DNA of 61,130 nt from Gnomoniopsis sp. IMI 355080 (taxonomy: Eukaryota; Ascomycota; Sordariomycetes; Diaporthales; Gnomoniaceae): the NCBI GenBank assembly GCA_027946555.1, contig JAPEVC010000216.1:1-61130 (forward strand), written 5' to 3'. Below, piece by piece: positions 22,854 to 33,219 of this stretch. Position 1 is the stretch's first letter, and the number at the start of each line of letters is the position of its first letter. The translations under genes and the position numbers were made by a program. The notes beneath the pieces were generated by a model that ran no database searches, was not told the origin of the DNA, and worked only from the letters and a program-made list of their open reading frames with translations.

Positions 22854-23636
22854 ATGAGTATGCTGGCGTTAAACGATGGTGCTGGGAGAAACTTTAGGGG
22901 AGTCTACCTACAATTTGGGCGTTTACGGAAATACAGCTTGACATGTCGCTGGTTTTAGAGATCATCTCGGATGAGGAGCACTCTATGTCTGGCTGGCTTC
23001 GGACTTCAGATGTTGTGCATACTAGGAGCAATACCCAGCGAGACCTGGTGATGTTTCTTGATGATATTGGGGCTGTGCTGTAGCACACAAATTACTTAAC
23101 TTTACATCGTTAGGTAATGCACACAAGTAGCCTTGACTACCAAAGCTACCTTTATCACCTGCAGAATAAATTGATCCAACCCCTCTGTGTGTGAGACTGA
23201 TTTCCTGCCGTAGGCCTGATTTGGGTAGATATGGAAGCTGCTCTATCACCATCGTGATCGCGGTCTGAAGGCCTCCAGCTGATGTTCCAACTGCTTGCCA
23301 TGTACACAGGAAATAAATTTTGCATGGTGTTTTGGTAGGGAGCACATTCTCAAAAACTTGCATACCATTCTCCTAATTGCGCAGGAGTGTTTATTTTAGT
23401 CTATCTTTTATTTCCTTGCAGCATTGGATCCCGTCACATGCTGCCTGAGTGCTGTCTGAGACCCCTTGTATCCAGCCAGCAAGCCGGCACAAGCCTAGAG
23501 CATTCTCCCCCAATCAAACGTCCGCCAGATCACTTTTGTCATAAACGACCGACCGACTGCTTTATAAATGCGCAGCGAAAATGGAAGTGTTCCAGAATTA
23601 ATGGAGATGGGGAAAGGGGAGAAAGGGCCAATAAGC
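22854..23636. other. Intergenic region between MRE11 and 5S rRNA
   Basis: 3' region of MRE11 and unassigned sequence. No credible protein frame or repeat was seen. Confidence 0.4.
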
Positions 23637-23641
23637 AAAAA
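23637..23641 (-). terminator. Pol III terminator of 5S rRNA
   Basis: Five Ts on the minus strand directly at the 3' end of the 5S gene. Confidence 0.7.
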
Positions 23642-23759
23642 TGTACAACACCGGGTATTCGCTAATGGTCACCCACTTAACTACTAATCCAGCCCTTGGT
23701 GGCTTATTTAGGGGAGAGCGGACGGGATCCCAAGTTTTCCACCAGGTATGGTCGTACAT
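23641..23759 (-). rRNA. 5S ribosomal RNA, diverged variant
   Basis: The 119 nt on the minus strand begin ATGTACGACCATA and end GGTGTTGTACAT. They align with few or no gaps to ascomycete 5S rRNA as I recall it. Conserved parts include GGAAAAC, CCCGTCCGCTC, TAAGCCACC, TTAGTAGTT, GTGGGTGACCA and AGCGAAT. Helix I pairs ATGTACGAC with GTTGTACAT over nine positions. Where the sequence differs from the common type, both sides usually change: GGGA/TCCC in place of GGCT/AGCC, TAA/TTA in place of TGG/CCA, GGTGG/CCACC in place of GTGTGG/CCACAC. The internal promoter region is present and a T-run follows. Dispersed, heterogeneous 5S genes are known in filamentous ascomycetes. This looks functional but is not the commonest sequence type. 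Confidence 0.85.
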
Positions 23760-24254
23760 GTTGTCGTGACCATTGTTGCTTACTATATACTATGTGAATA
23801 TTAGTTTGAAATACTTCTTTTATTGCATGAGAACATTCCGGGAGGTGGGGAGAGTAATGGGACGGCACAGTTGTAAGTACGTATTGTCATGAAGGAAAAA
23901 GCAGCTGTAATCAGCAACAGCATGCCTAACCTCCCTGCCGGCGCGCAAGCCATCTTCGTTCTGGCCGACAGCGCCACGATTTAGGGCGTACAGGCCCTTG
24001 TCGATGGCATCAAGAAGCCTTTATTAGGCTTTTCAATCACTTGGACACAACAGACAGTACATACACAAGGTGAACTCTCGTACCCTAACCCCGCCCCTGG
24101 TCCAATTCCCCCTGGCCCTAGTACGTACCCACTGTTACATCAGCATCGGCAACTACATCCCGTCGCATTTGAGCGACTCGCGATTGTCTTTCGCGCCATC
24201 TCTCTCTATCCTTCCAACATCCACCTTTTCGACAAGCCATCAATTCATCACAAG
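23760..24254. other. Promoter region of TAF10 / upstream of 5S rRNA
   Basis: About 500 bp between the 5S gene and TAF10, which diverge. No protein frame. A C/T-rich tract at 24090-24240 precedes the TAF10 start. Confidence 0.4.
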
Positions 24255-24973
24255 ATGGCGTCGCAACAACCCCCTCAAGACCCCGTCGCACCAGCGGACG
24301 CCTCTCAAAACCCTCAACAACCCGCCGAGGAAGAGACAGCCTATGCCCCCCTCGTCGACCCACGCCTGCCGACGCGCAAGGACACCTCGCTGCGAGAGTT
24401 CCTCTCCAAGATCGACGACTACGCTCCCATCGTACGTTCTCATACACCCTCTCTCTCCTTACTTGCCTTTTCCCCGAAAATCCCCTAGCTGTTTTGGCAA
24501 AATACGTGTTCGTTAACCCCCTCTTGCCCAACTCTTTTTAGATCCCCGAAGGTGTGACAGCCTACTACATGACCCGATCCGGCCTCCCCCCACCACCACA
24601 AACCGACCCACGTCTCGCGCGCCTGCTAGCCCTCGCGACGCAAAAGTTCGTCGCCGACATCGCCGCCGACGCGTACCAGTACAGCCGGATCCGTGCGAGC
24701 AACTCCTCCGCCGCCAACAATCCGATGGCCGCGGCCGGCTACCCGATTCCGGGCGCAGGACCGGGCGCTGGTATGCCTGGCGCGGGCGCGCCGGGCGGCA
24801 AGGCAGTGGGCGTGAATCCGCCGGGTCAGCAGCTGTTGGGGATTCAGCGCGCCGGGTATGGTGGCGGTGGTCAGGGTGGGAGTCAGAATCGTACGGTGTT
24901 GGGGATGGAGGATCTGGGTATGGCGGTTGGGGAGTATGGAGTTAATGTGAAGAGGAGCGAGTTTTATCGCTAA
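24255..24973 (+). CDS. TAF10: Transcription initiation factor TFIID subunit 10
   Basis: Exons 24255-24431 and 24542-24973, intron of 110 nt in phase 0; 202 residues. ATG 24255 follows AAG. The core reads SLREFLSKIDDYAPIIPEGV across the splice, then VTAYYMTRSG and PRLARLLALATQKFVADIAADAYQYSRIRAS, the TAF10 histone-fold signature. A Gly/Ala/Pro-rich insertion follows, and the C-terminus has LGMEDLGMAVGEYGVNVKRSEFYR, split here from typical family spacing by a Gly-rich loop. TAF10 is shared by TFIID and SAGA and pairs with other histone-fold TAFs in the nucleus (family knowledge). It is convergent with RSM19. Confidence 0.95.
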
Positions 24974-25659
24974 GGGGGTTGCCGGGAAGGACTGGCTGTG
25001 CAATTCTAGGGATTGCGCCATGTTGCGTTGGGGGCATCGGCGGCATGTGGGATATGGGGGTTGGTGTGATATTCAGGTCCCATCTCTATACGGTGCACCA
25101 CTGCGATGCGTTGGAGACCATACGAGTGGGACGCTTGATTGTTGTCGGGCTTTCCCAGGCACTTGCTTGAACTGATGGCTCAGAGGGTGGGAGGAGTCCA
25201 TTTACTTACGGCGTTTCAGGGCAGGGTGGATATGGCGTTCAGGACAGGCGATATCGCCTCTTGCGACGATGCTGTGGAAGGTTGAACCATCGCTAGATCA
25301 AACAGGTCTACAGAATTCTAAAAGCTGAATTTCATTTGCACAATGGCGCCAATCGCTCAGTGGCAACGAGCTGTGTTGGCCTAGCAATCCCCAGCTCTTG
25401 AACTAAATCGCATGATTGCTATGCGCGCCAATCTGTGGATCCGTGAAGGTAATGAAGGCAACGACTTGCGTCCCTAGCCTCTTCGAAGCGATTCCATTCC
25501 TCCATTCTCCAAGCCACGCACGTCTTCTCAATCTCAAAAGTCACAGCTGTGCTAGCCGTCCAGATACAGGGCTCCTCTCATAGCCCCCAAGTCATAAATC
25601 CAACATCCCCATCCTCCAAAAATCCTCCCAAGCCTTTTCCCCATCACAGCGCGCATCGC
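24974..25659. other. Convergent intergenic region TAF10 / RSM19
   Basis: Shared 3' flank of two convergent genes, about 690 bp. No additional gene is seen. Confidence 0.4.
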
Positions 25660-26170
25660 TCATTTGTCGTAGATAAACGCCTTCCTCGTCCTAGAAACGC
25701 CTTGCAATTAGCTACACACACACTCCTCCATATCAGCGCCCACTTGCCATCAAAGCAAATACGTACACAGAGAACTCCCCTAGTTTATGTCCCACCATGT
25801 CCTCCGTGATGGTCACAGGATGGTACACTTTCCCATTGTACACCTCAAATGTCAGCCCGACAAAGTTGGGCAGGATCGTCGCGGAGCGCGCCTGGGTGCG
25901 GATCGGCGGTGTGTAGGTACCCTCCCTGGGGCGAACGATAGCGAAGCTTTTTGTGGAAATTTGTTAATGCCTTTGTTTTAATTTTGCGCGCGCAAGTACC
26001 GAATGCGTGGGGAGATATGGGGGAGGGAGGGGATTTACGGGACGATATTCGGTCCTGTGCAAGTTCTGGATGTTAGCTTTGCGCTCGCGCGAGAGAGAGA
26101 GGAGGAATGACGGGGATGAATTACCTTTCCAGACTGACCGCCGGCCTAGTAATGCCCGTGTTGGCTGCAT
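25660..26170 (-). CDS. RSM19: Mitochondrial small-subunit ribosomal protein S19 (uS19m)
   Basis: Small intron-rich gene, 90 residues. Exons on the minus strand are 26170-26125, 26054-26039 (16 nt), 25946-25767 and 25690-25660, all in consistent phase. The spliced product begins MQPTRALLGRRSVWKGPNIV. It contains PPIRTQARSATILPNFVGL, EVYNGKVYHPVTI and the uS19 signature TEDMVGHKLGEFSVTRK, then stops after IYDK. This is a full-length uS19 domain of the size usual for fungal Rsm19, acting in the mitochondrial small ribosomal subunit. The acceptor before exon 3 is AAG rather than the usual YAG; it is the only one keeping frame and conserved residues together. The gene converges with TAF10. Confidence 0.88.
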
Positions 26171-26622
26171 TTTGTGATGGGTTGCCCGCGGATGCGCAGT
26201 GGTAGGTGGAAGGAGGAGGAGCAGGTTGAGAAGGCGGGAGACTTTTTGGGTGATGCTTTGGCGTCTTTCGGGGATCGGCGGCGGGAAAGTGCACGGACCA
26301 CAAACCCGCGCCGGGGACTGGGGCCGGGGGGCCGGCCGAGTGAGGAACTACGGCACCACAACACTCCTACTAGAAAATAACATTATTTTAGACTTGATTG
26401 CTACCTCTTATTGAATACTTCATTATAATACGTTGTGTTCTCATATATGATATCCTACGTCAATACTCTTCAAGGGAGCAGTACAGTACAGGACATTGGA
26501 CTTTATGCTAATAGTACGGAACTTCTCTTATATGATAATGTTGCTTGACGTGATATATGTCCCATATGTAACGTATGTATGTACATGTATTGTTCTGAAT
26601 GAATCATACCAAATACCTCGAA
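26171..26622. other. Intergenic region upstream of RSM19
   Basis: Promoter side of RSM19 and 3' flank of the GH5 gene. It is AT-rich at 26390-26600 with TATGTA/CATATG-like simple motifs. No gene seen. Confidence 0.4.
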
Positions 26623-28202
26623 TCAAATAAACGGAGTAATACTGGGCAACACGCCAGTATATCCAATGCCACTCGGCGGCTCCATGCTGAAAATGTAGTC
26701 CCCCCACCATGGACCACCACCCCACCAGAGCCAACCGTCCCAGACATCGCTATTGTCCTCCATGTACTGCAGCATGCCCGTGAGCGCCTCGGTGCACACA
26801 GAATTCGCCCCGCCGGCCGTCTCGCCCAGGATGCCGCGCTTGCCGTTCTGCTTGAGCCACTCGGTGGCGGCGGTCACGCGGCTCTGGCCGATGGTCGAGT
26901 TGACGCACGTGCTGCTCGTGCCGGAGCCGTCGCTGTCGAGGTACTGGTGCATCTCGTAGACGAGCAGAGAGCCGTCGGTGCCGGCTGAGTCGGTCAGTGT
27001 GGCCATGGCGGTGGACGTGCCGCTGGAGACCTGTCAAAGAGCGATAGGTAAGTAAAAAGGCAGCTTTCGTGTGAGGCGAAATGTAGTTTTAGTTGGTGAT
27101 GGCAAAAGAAGAGAAAAAGAGACAAAAGGGCAGTGAAGAGGAGAGGATGTATCCATGGTGGTGGGTTAGGTTTAATGAGGTAACGTACCCATGTCCACGC
27201 TCCAGAATAGGAATTCCCTTCGACAAAGATGTACTGCGACGTCGCACCAGCGGCACGGATACCGTTGATGGCGGCCTGGTTGAGCTGACCAACGAGGGTG
27301 TTGTCCATGTCGTGATACTCGTTATTGGTGTCGAAAATAACGAGGTCGTTGGAAGCAAAGCGAGAAGCCACCGTCTTCCACCACGATTCAAAGCCAGACG
27401 TGTCGCTGATCACATTGCCATAATACCGACCTGGGCAGTCCCGTGTGAGTCAATGCTACTGGCCCTTGTGCTACATGATTGAAATTCGTTGTATCAAGAA
27501 ATCTTACCAAAATTGTGAGGATCCACGATGGCATAGGCGCCCCTATATGTGTTTGGGTCAGATCATATCTTTGCCGATTTACTTGACTCCCACTTCGGTA
27601 GATGAGGCAAAGACTCACTTCCCGGTAATGTAGCTGACAATCTGCAAATTCCATCAGAAATTACATTCGAATTCATTTGGGGAGGGATCAGACTCACATC
27701 AGTCAAGCCTGAGAAGTATGTTTCGTTGATGCTCCCCGTAAGCTGGGAAGGGATAGCACGTTCCCTAACCAAAGTTCAGCATGGACGCGTTGAACTGGGC
27801 CTCATGTAAATTAAAGGAACACATACATCAGAATAGGGATCCGGAAGATATTGAAGCCCTTGCCGATCAATGTCTGTGCACATGAGAACCATCAATATAT
27901 TGCTATACCTACACGCAAGCCGTTTCGTGCCCGTCGAGTGTGGCCCGGGCACTGGGGACAGAGAGAGCACTCACATCAATTGACGACTCGGCCGGCCACG
28001 TATAATCTTTGTTCAACTGTCCCGGAATAGACCCTTGACCAAACTCGGCGCCAGATTCGTTCACACCTGTGAACTGGAACTTGCTCTTCCTTTTCGGCTT
28101 GGTGGTGCTCGCGGGCGTGGTACGGGTGGCATCCTGTGCAGCTGGCGCGGCGAGAACCGAACAAACGGCCGCAGCGCCAAGCAGGACTTCGAGGAAGCGC
28201 AT
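26623..28202 (-). CDS. Secreted endo-beta-1,4-glucanase, glycoside hydrolase family 5
   Basis: Seven exons on the minus strand: 28202-27975, 27873-27827, 27764-27698, 27641-27619, 27542-27508, 27430-27189 and 27030-26623. All join in phase to 349 residues. A signal peptide (MRFLEVLLGAAAVCSVLAAP) is followed by a Thr/Lys-rich linker and the catalytic domain: FTGVNESGAEFGQ, GKGFNIFRIPILMER, IVDPHNFGRYYGN. Proposed acid/base is Glu171 in FDTNNEYHDMD and nucleophile Glu284 in ILGETAGG. WWGGGPWWGDYIFSMEPPSG near the C-terminus is typical of GH5 subfamily 5 cellulases. There is no cellulose-binding module. Several exons are very short (23, 35, 47 nt). It should cleave internal bonds of cellulose outside the cell. 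It is divergent from the carboxylesterase gene. Confidence 0.94.
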
Positions 28203-28693
28203 CCTTTTTTTTTCTTCCTTACAGTCGTCGGACAGGACGATGTCTGAATCTCACGAGCCTGTTCCCTTTTCGTTCCCTGTGTAACAAACCGTGATTTTCT
28301 GGTAAAGTAATGAAGGCTGCTATAGTGCTATTTAAATGGGCTGAATAAACATATTTGACGTACGGCTCGGAGACCATGGCTCCGCACCCAAGGGGCCCGT
28401 TACATAAAAAACTCATCTTACTCTGAAGACGTTACCAAAGTATATTCTACACTAAATCATATGTGTGAAGTCGAATTCCAAGAGCCAAGCTCGACCCTTA
28501 CACAATTTGACAAGACTCGGCATTGGTCGCGTACGGGCTGCGTTCAGGGGGTGGTGGAGTTGGTGACCCGGGTGACTGGGCCGGGTTTATATTGCATCGA
28601 ACATACAATGGCTGTCACGGGAACTTGGCGGTGATCATAAGAGGAAACATTGACAAGGAAGGGTGCGCGAAACAAGGCGTTCATCACTGTCAA

Positions 28694-28700
28694 GGCTAAA
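28694..28700 (+). promoter_or_regulatory. GGCTAAA, XlnR/Xyr1-type motif
   Basis: Matches the GGCTAAR consensus of the XlnR activator of cellulase and xylanase genes. It lies about 490 bp upstream of the endoglucanase start. A seven-base match can occur by chance in 1.8 kb. Confidence 0.3.
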
Positions 28701-29260
28701 TTCGAAGGGTCCCTTTTTCCCGGCCAAGGCGGGATGGGTTCTTCCGCGGATGTTTTACTTAGTAGTACCACTTCGATAATAATAAGGTGCGCAGCGCATC
28801 TTCTCAATATTACTATGTAACTATAGCAGCACACAAGAACCTTGACTATGCTACATCAGCCTAATCAAAGACGCATCTCATTTCGCATGTCAAGCTTCAT
28901 GCTCAGACCCACTGGGATTGCATAGATCTGACCTGAGTTCCTGGAGCATTCTCTCCATAAAGAAGAACCAGTCGTCTCTCTTTTTTTTTTTTTTTTTTTT
29001 AATCTTTGCTTCCCCAATGTGGTCGGCCCCATGGACTTCATATCTGATATGCTTGTCCACTTTTCTTCTACTCCACGCCGGCGTCTATTTCCACGAGCAT
29101 GGTTGCACTGATTTTCCGATTGTGTCATATATTAGCATTATTCCGCTTGCAGGCTCTGCCCCCATAATCACCCAGGTTCAATACCGAGACGGCGAAGCAA
29201 ATGTTCTGCTTCCTTTTCCTCCTTTTTTTTTTTTTTTCCGGTCCTCCGGATCCGGCCGAT

Positions 29261-29267
29261 CTTAGCC
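29261..29267 (-). promoter_or_regulatory. GGCTAAG, XlnR/Xyr1-type motif
   Basis: Second GGCTAAR match, on the minus strand of the same intergenic region. Same caution about chance. Confidence 0.3.
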
Positions 29268-30030
29268 AGAACGGCCTCCCAGCACATCCAGTGAGCTTGG
29301 CCAGCCCAACACGTACCGCATCCTGCAAAATGTCCATGACACTCCTAAACGGCATAGCAGCGGTAAGCTTAGACTTGTTAATGTGTGAGATTCGTCAGCG
29401 ACATCATGAGTAAGTCCAGTGCCGTAAACCCCGCGCATGGATGACCCTCCACTTCAACCGGGGGGAGGGGTGAGATGCGGGGGATATTAGGACGAGGAAA
29501 AACAAAATGTGGTTACACCGGTTCCGAGAATAGATTTCCACCTTCCACAACTTGCGCCCTGTTGTCTCGAAACGTGCAAAACTATTGATAGCCCTCGTCA
29601 AGTAATAATTATTAATCAAGCTCTCCAAGCTCTTTTTCATCAGCGGCAGAGAGACGGGACTAAGTCAAATTTCGCTTGGATGCCGCCTAGTGCGAGCCTG
29701 TCATCTAAATCATCAGCCCAGAGATGCGCCAGGCCGCATACAGATTAGATTGGTGAGATTGGTGAGTCTTACCGCGCAACAATACCACGCTCCCGGTGCC
29801 CTGAACCAGGAGCCCGTGGACCATGACATCAAGTATAACCTCGCGCTATAAATGTAGAGTGATATGTCAAAATGTTTTGCCGGATATGCGGAGAAAGGAA
29901 CAAAGACTAAAGGGCTAGGGCTGTCAGCAATAAATAGAGTTCAACGGACGTACATAAGATGAACAAGCAATAAACTTGATTCCCCTTCAAGTGGTTCATC
30001 CTATCTTTTTCCCCTGCTGCCGCTTCAACT

Positions 30031-31822
30031 ATGAAGTCTCCAGCCCTCCTTCTCGCGGCTTCGTTGAGCTTTCTGTCTGCTCTGGCACATGCCCAGTCCG
30101 ACACATCCAACGTTCCCGTCATTGACCTGGGCTACGCCAAGTACGCCGGATATACTAATTCCACGGCCAAGATCAACTATTATCGAGGCCTTCACTATGC
30201 CCAGCCTCCTACAGGTGCTTTGAGGTGGCAGAGGCCTGTCCCTATTGAGTACTCCTCAAACTACACAGGCCAGACCATCCAAGCCACCGAGATAGCCCCG
30301 ACTTGTATTCAAGGCTACCCACAATGGTCATACGCTGAAGGGATAACACTTGTGGAGGACCAAAGTGAAGACTGTCTTATTCTCGACGTGCTCGTGCCCT
30401 CCTCCCCCAAAAATGTCACGGGCGGCTTGCCCGTGATGATCCAGATCCACGGCGGTGGCTACACCCTCGGTAGTGCCCAATCGTACCCCGGCGACGCAAT
30501 GGTAGCCGCCTCGAACGGCGGGCTCATCTACGTGAGCATTCAGTACCGCCTGGGCCTCTTTGGCTTCCTGGCCGGAAGCGACGTAGCCGAGAACGGCGTG
30601 CAGAACGCGGGCTTATACGACCAGCGGCTCGCCATCGAGTGGGTATCACGCCACATTGGCGCGTTTGGCGGCAATCCGAACAAGCTCACCATCTGGGGCG
30701 GGTCCGCGGGCGGCGGCAGTGTCACGTACCAGATGATGGCGGGTGGTGGGCTGGGCACGCCGCCTTTCCGCGCGGCGATTGCAGAGTACCCGTGGTGGCA
30801 GCCGCTGCTGAACGCGAGCACGCAGGAGCTGCAGTACCAGCTCGCGTTGGACGCGGCGAACTGCTCGGATATCAATTGCTTGCGAGGCTTGTCCGAGGCT
30901 GAGCTGACCAAGGTCGGGCAGGAGGACTTTAATAACTCGTATCCGGGACCGGGCGATGGGTACGGGACGTTTTGGTTTGGGCCGGTCGTGGATGGAGAGT
31001 TCTTGCGGGATCTGCCGGATGTTGCTTTCAAGAAGGGCGATTACTACAAGGTGCCGTTGATGGTTGACCGCGAGGGTTATGAAGGTTATGTTTTTTCGAA
31101 CGCGAGCGAGACTAACCAGGTCGAAGAGACGATAGATGTGAGTTCTATAAATTATGAGCCTTGACATATAGGTGTATTCACTGACTTTTTTTGAATTAGG
31201 CTAGGAACTTGTTTCCAAGTGCTGGCCCTGGATTTTTCTCGAGGCTGTACGACCTGTACCCTCGATCGGATTACAATTCGACCTTGTTCCAGCGCCAAAG
31301 CTGGTATGGTGATTTTATCATCAACTGTAAGTAACTTCTTTCCTTGATCCTCCTCTCTTCTCGAAACAGGTATCGTAACGAGGGAAAAAAGAAGAAGAGT
31401 GCTGACATTTAGCAGGTCCGACTTACCAAATGGCGACGTCCGCCGTTGACGACTCGTACAACTCGTCAGCCGTCTTCAAGCTGATCTTCGACGCCGGATC
31501 TCAGACCCACGGAGCCACTGCGGCGTTCTTGACCTCTGAATATACAAATTGGCCAACAGCAAACAACAAGACACTCGCGGCCCAGTTAACGAGTTACTGG
31601 ATCTCTTTCGCCGCGACCATGGACCCGAATCCTTTGCGGTCCTCCGGTGCACCCTATTGGCCTAGCTACATGAGCGGTGGTGAAGGCACGTTAGCAGAGG
31701 GCGAGAGTGTTGGATTCGAGGTGCTGGATATCACGTACGGAGGAATTAGCGCAGCAGCTGACCCGGATGCTAGAATACAGTGTGAATTCTTCCTGAACAA
31801 GGGGTATACACTGCGGAACTAG
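30031..31822 (+). CDS. Secreted type B carboxylesterase/lipase
   Basis: Exons 30031-31137, 31200-31326 and 31416-31822, in phase, 546 residues. A signal peptide (MKSPALLLAASLSFLSALAHA) precedes the alpha/beta-hydrolase domain. Seen: NYYRGLHYAQPPTGALRWQRP, SEDCLILDVLVP, the oxyanion loop QIHGGGYTLG, and the nucleophile elbow GGSAGGGS with Ser225. The acidic residue lies within DREGYEGYVFSN; the proposed catalytic His is in GSQTHGATAAF in exon 3. The elbow has Gly where the classical type B motif has Glu (GESAGG). Many NxS/T sites suggest a glycosylated extracellular ester hydrolase; the substrate is unknown. Confidence 0.92.
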
Positions 31823-32931
31823 GGCAGTGTCCAAGCGATTTTTCTAGAGGATGAATACTTAATATAACAATTCCTTCGTATAACAGGTGGCGTCAGCCTT
31901 TTCATTCCTCCCATAATACTTAGGCCGGTCGTGATGCTGCATGATGCTGTCTATGTTCTAACTTCTTCATCCCCGTTAAGCTGTAAATCATGTCCGTGGG
32001 TCTATATGCCATGAGGGAAGTAAGCGTCTTGTTGTGTCGACTGCGGCCATTTTGCAACAGGTCTTTGCTTGCTTTGCATGATGAGGAACAGTCCGAGCTT
32101 ACTGTCAAGAGAGTTCCGGAGATGTGAACACTGATCTTCAAGAGCTGAAAGGCTAGTAATCTGACAGCGTTGCTTGGCGTTACTTTTCATAATTGCTTTT
32201 TATATTGACATTCGAAAACGGCAATACCAGTCCTGAGGGACAGGAATCACAAAGGACATACTTTTTATCTGGCGCCACTCTTTCACGCATACGTTGGTTG
32301 AAGGTTCTTGACTTCAGTCGTTGTCGACATGAAATATGTAAACAGATTGTTGGAACATTCGTAGATAAACGTTGTCAACGAGCGGCACAATATCCCCTAC
32401 GTGCATTCCTTCTGAACTTGGACTTTGAGATGATCGTCGATTCAGGCTGATGGTCAATATGTCCTCTACCACTTTTCGGTCTTTTTGTGGCGGATTGCCG
32501 AGTGATGGGAGTGAGAATTAAGGTTGTTCATACTCTAAACCTGTTGATCACATCTGAAAACGTCGAATGCTGGTATCAGAGTGGTATTTACCGCCTTGCA
32601 ATGGGTCTTACTGCTGGAGAAGACGTCAGCTTATAATTGTTTGACTTCAGTCACTCTCATTCGTTGGATGGTGGTTCACGTTGAATCCTAAATGCTGACT
32701 TGGATTTCAGCACATGTTGAGCTGGTGATAATGCGAGAGTTGAGCTTCAGGCTGTGTAGAAGCACATACTTCTTTTGTATACCACAAACTTATGTATACG
32801 TTTATATATAAAAGATGCCCAATCCCAACAATTAAACAATTACATTTCCTCGATTCAAGCCACTGATCACAAAATACCTTCAATATATCAAGCAAATAAT
32901 CAGTTCCCAAATTGACATTATACTTCTCAAG
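31823..32931. other. Promoter region of the knottin-like gene
   Basis: About 1.1 kb with no credible coding frame. TGGTATCAGAG at 32571 resembles a retroelement primer-binding site, but no terminal repeats are present. Confidence 0.4.
32804..32813 (+). promoter_or_regulatory. TATA box candidate (TATATATAAA)
   Basis: Good TATA-like sequence about 120 bp upstream of the ATG of the small cysteine-rich secreted protein. TATA boxes are common at strongly regulated secreted-protein genes. Inferred by position only. Confidence 0.45.
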
Positions 32932-33219
32932 ATGCAATTCCTCCACTTGTGCCTCGCTGCCCTCGCTGGCTTCGCCATGGCTGCACCGAATGCTGAGGTC
33001 AACGGCCTTCAGGAGGAGAAACGCGTGAGTTCCATCTTGATCGCTGACATTTAACCAAAAAAGAACAAAATGAAGTCTTGGGAGGAACGCGTGCGCTGAC
33101 TGCGTGATTACGATCAGGCTTGCCTGGGCCTTTACAACTCTTGCCATCTCCACAACGTTCCTGAGAAGTGCTGCAAGGGTCTTTACTGTGCTGATGGAAC
33201 TTGCCTCAAGAAAAAATAA
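32932..33219 (+). CDS. Small secreted cysteine-rich protein with knottin-like spacing
   Basis: Exons 32932-33024 and 33118-33219, intron of 93 nt in phase 0; 64 residues. Residues 1-18 form a signal peptide (MQFLHLCLAALAGFAMAA). A short propeptide ends at EEKR, a Kex2-type dibasic site placed exactly at the exon junction. The second exon encodes only the predicted 33-residue mature peptide, with six cysteines spaced C-x6-C-x8-CC-x4-C-x4-C and a Lys-rich end. This spacing fits an inhibitor cystine knot. Fungal proteins of this kind include effectors, antimicrobial peptides and enzyme inhibitors; which applies here cannot be told. The exon-per-module structure and clear TATA box support a real gene. 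Confidence 0.8.

Larger units (their letters stand above)
28203..30030. promoter_or_regulatory. Divergent intergenic region, endoglucanase / carboxylesterase
   Basis: About 1.8 kb between two secreted-enzyme genes. It holds two long T-runs (28981-29000 and about 29223-29237), two GGCTAAR motifs and no credible coding frame. It must contain both promoters. Confidence 0.5.

Noticed and set aside
29174..29184. GGTTCAATACC resembling a tRNA B box
   Set aside because: No matching T stem, acceptor stem or A box; not a cloverleaf.
28981..29240. Two long T-runs that could mark retroposed inserts
   Set aside because: No adjacent coding relic or target-site duplication; simple homopolymers.
32571..32581. 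TGGTATCAGAG resembling a retroelement primer-binding site
   Set aside because: No long terminal repeats, target duplications or polymerase coding sequence nearby.
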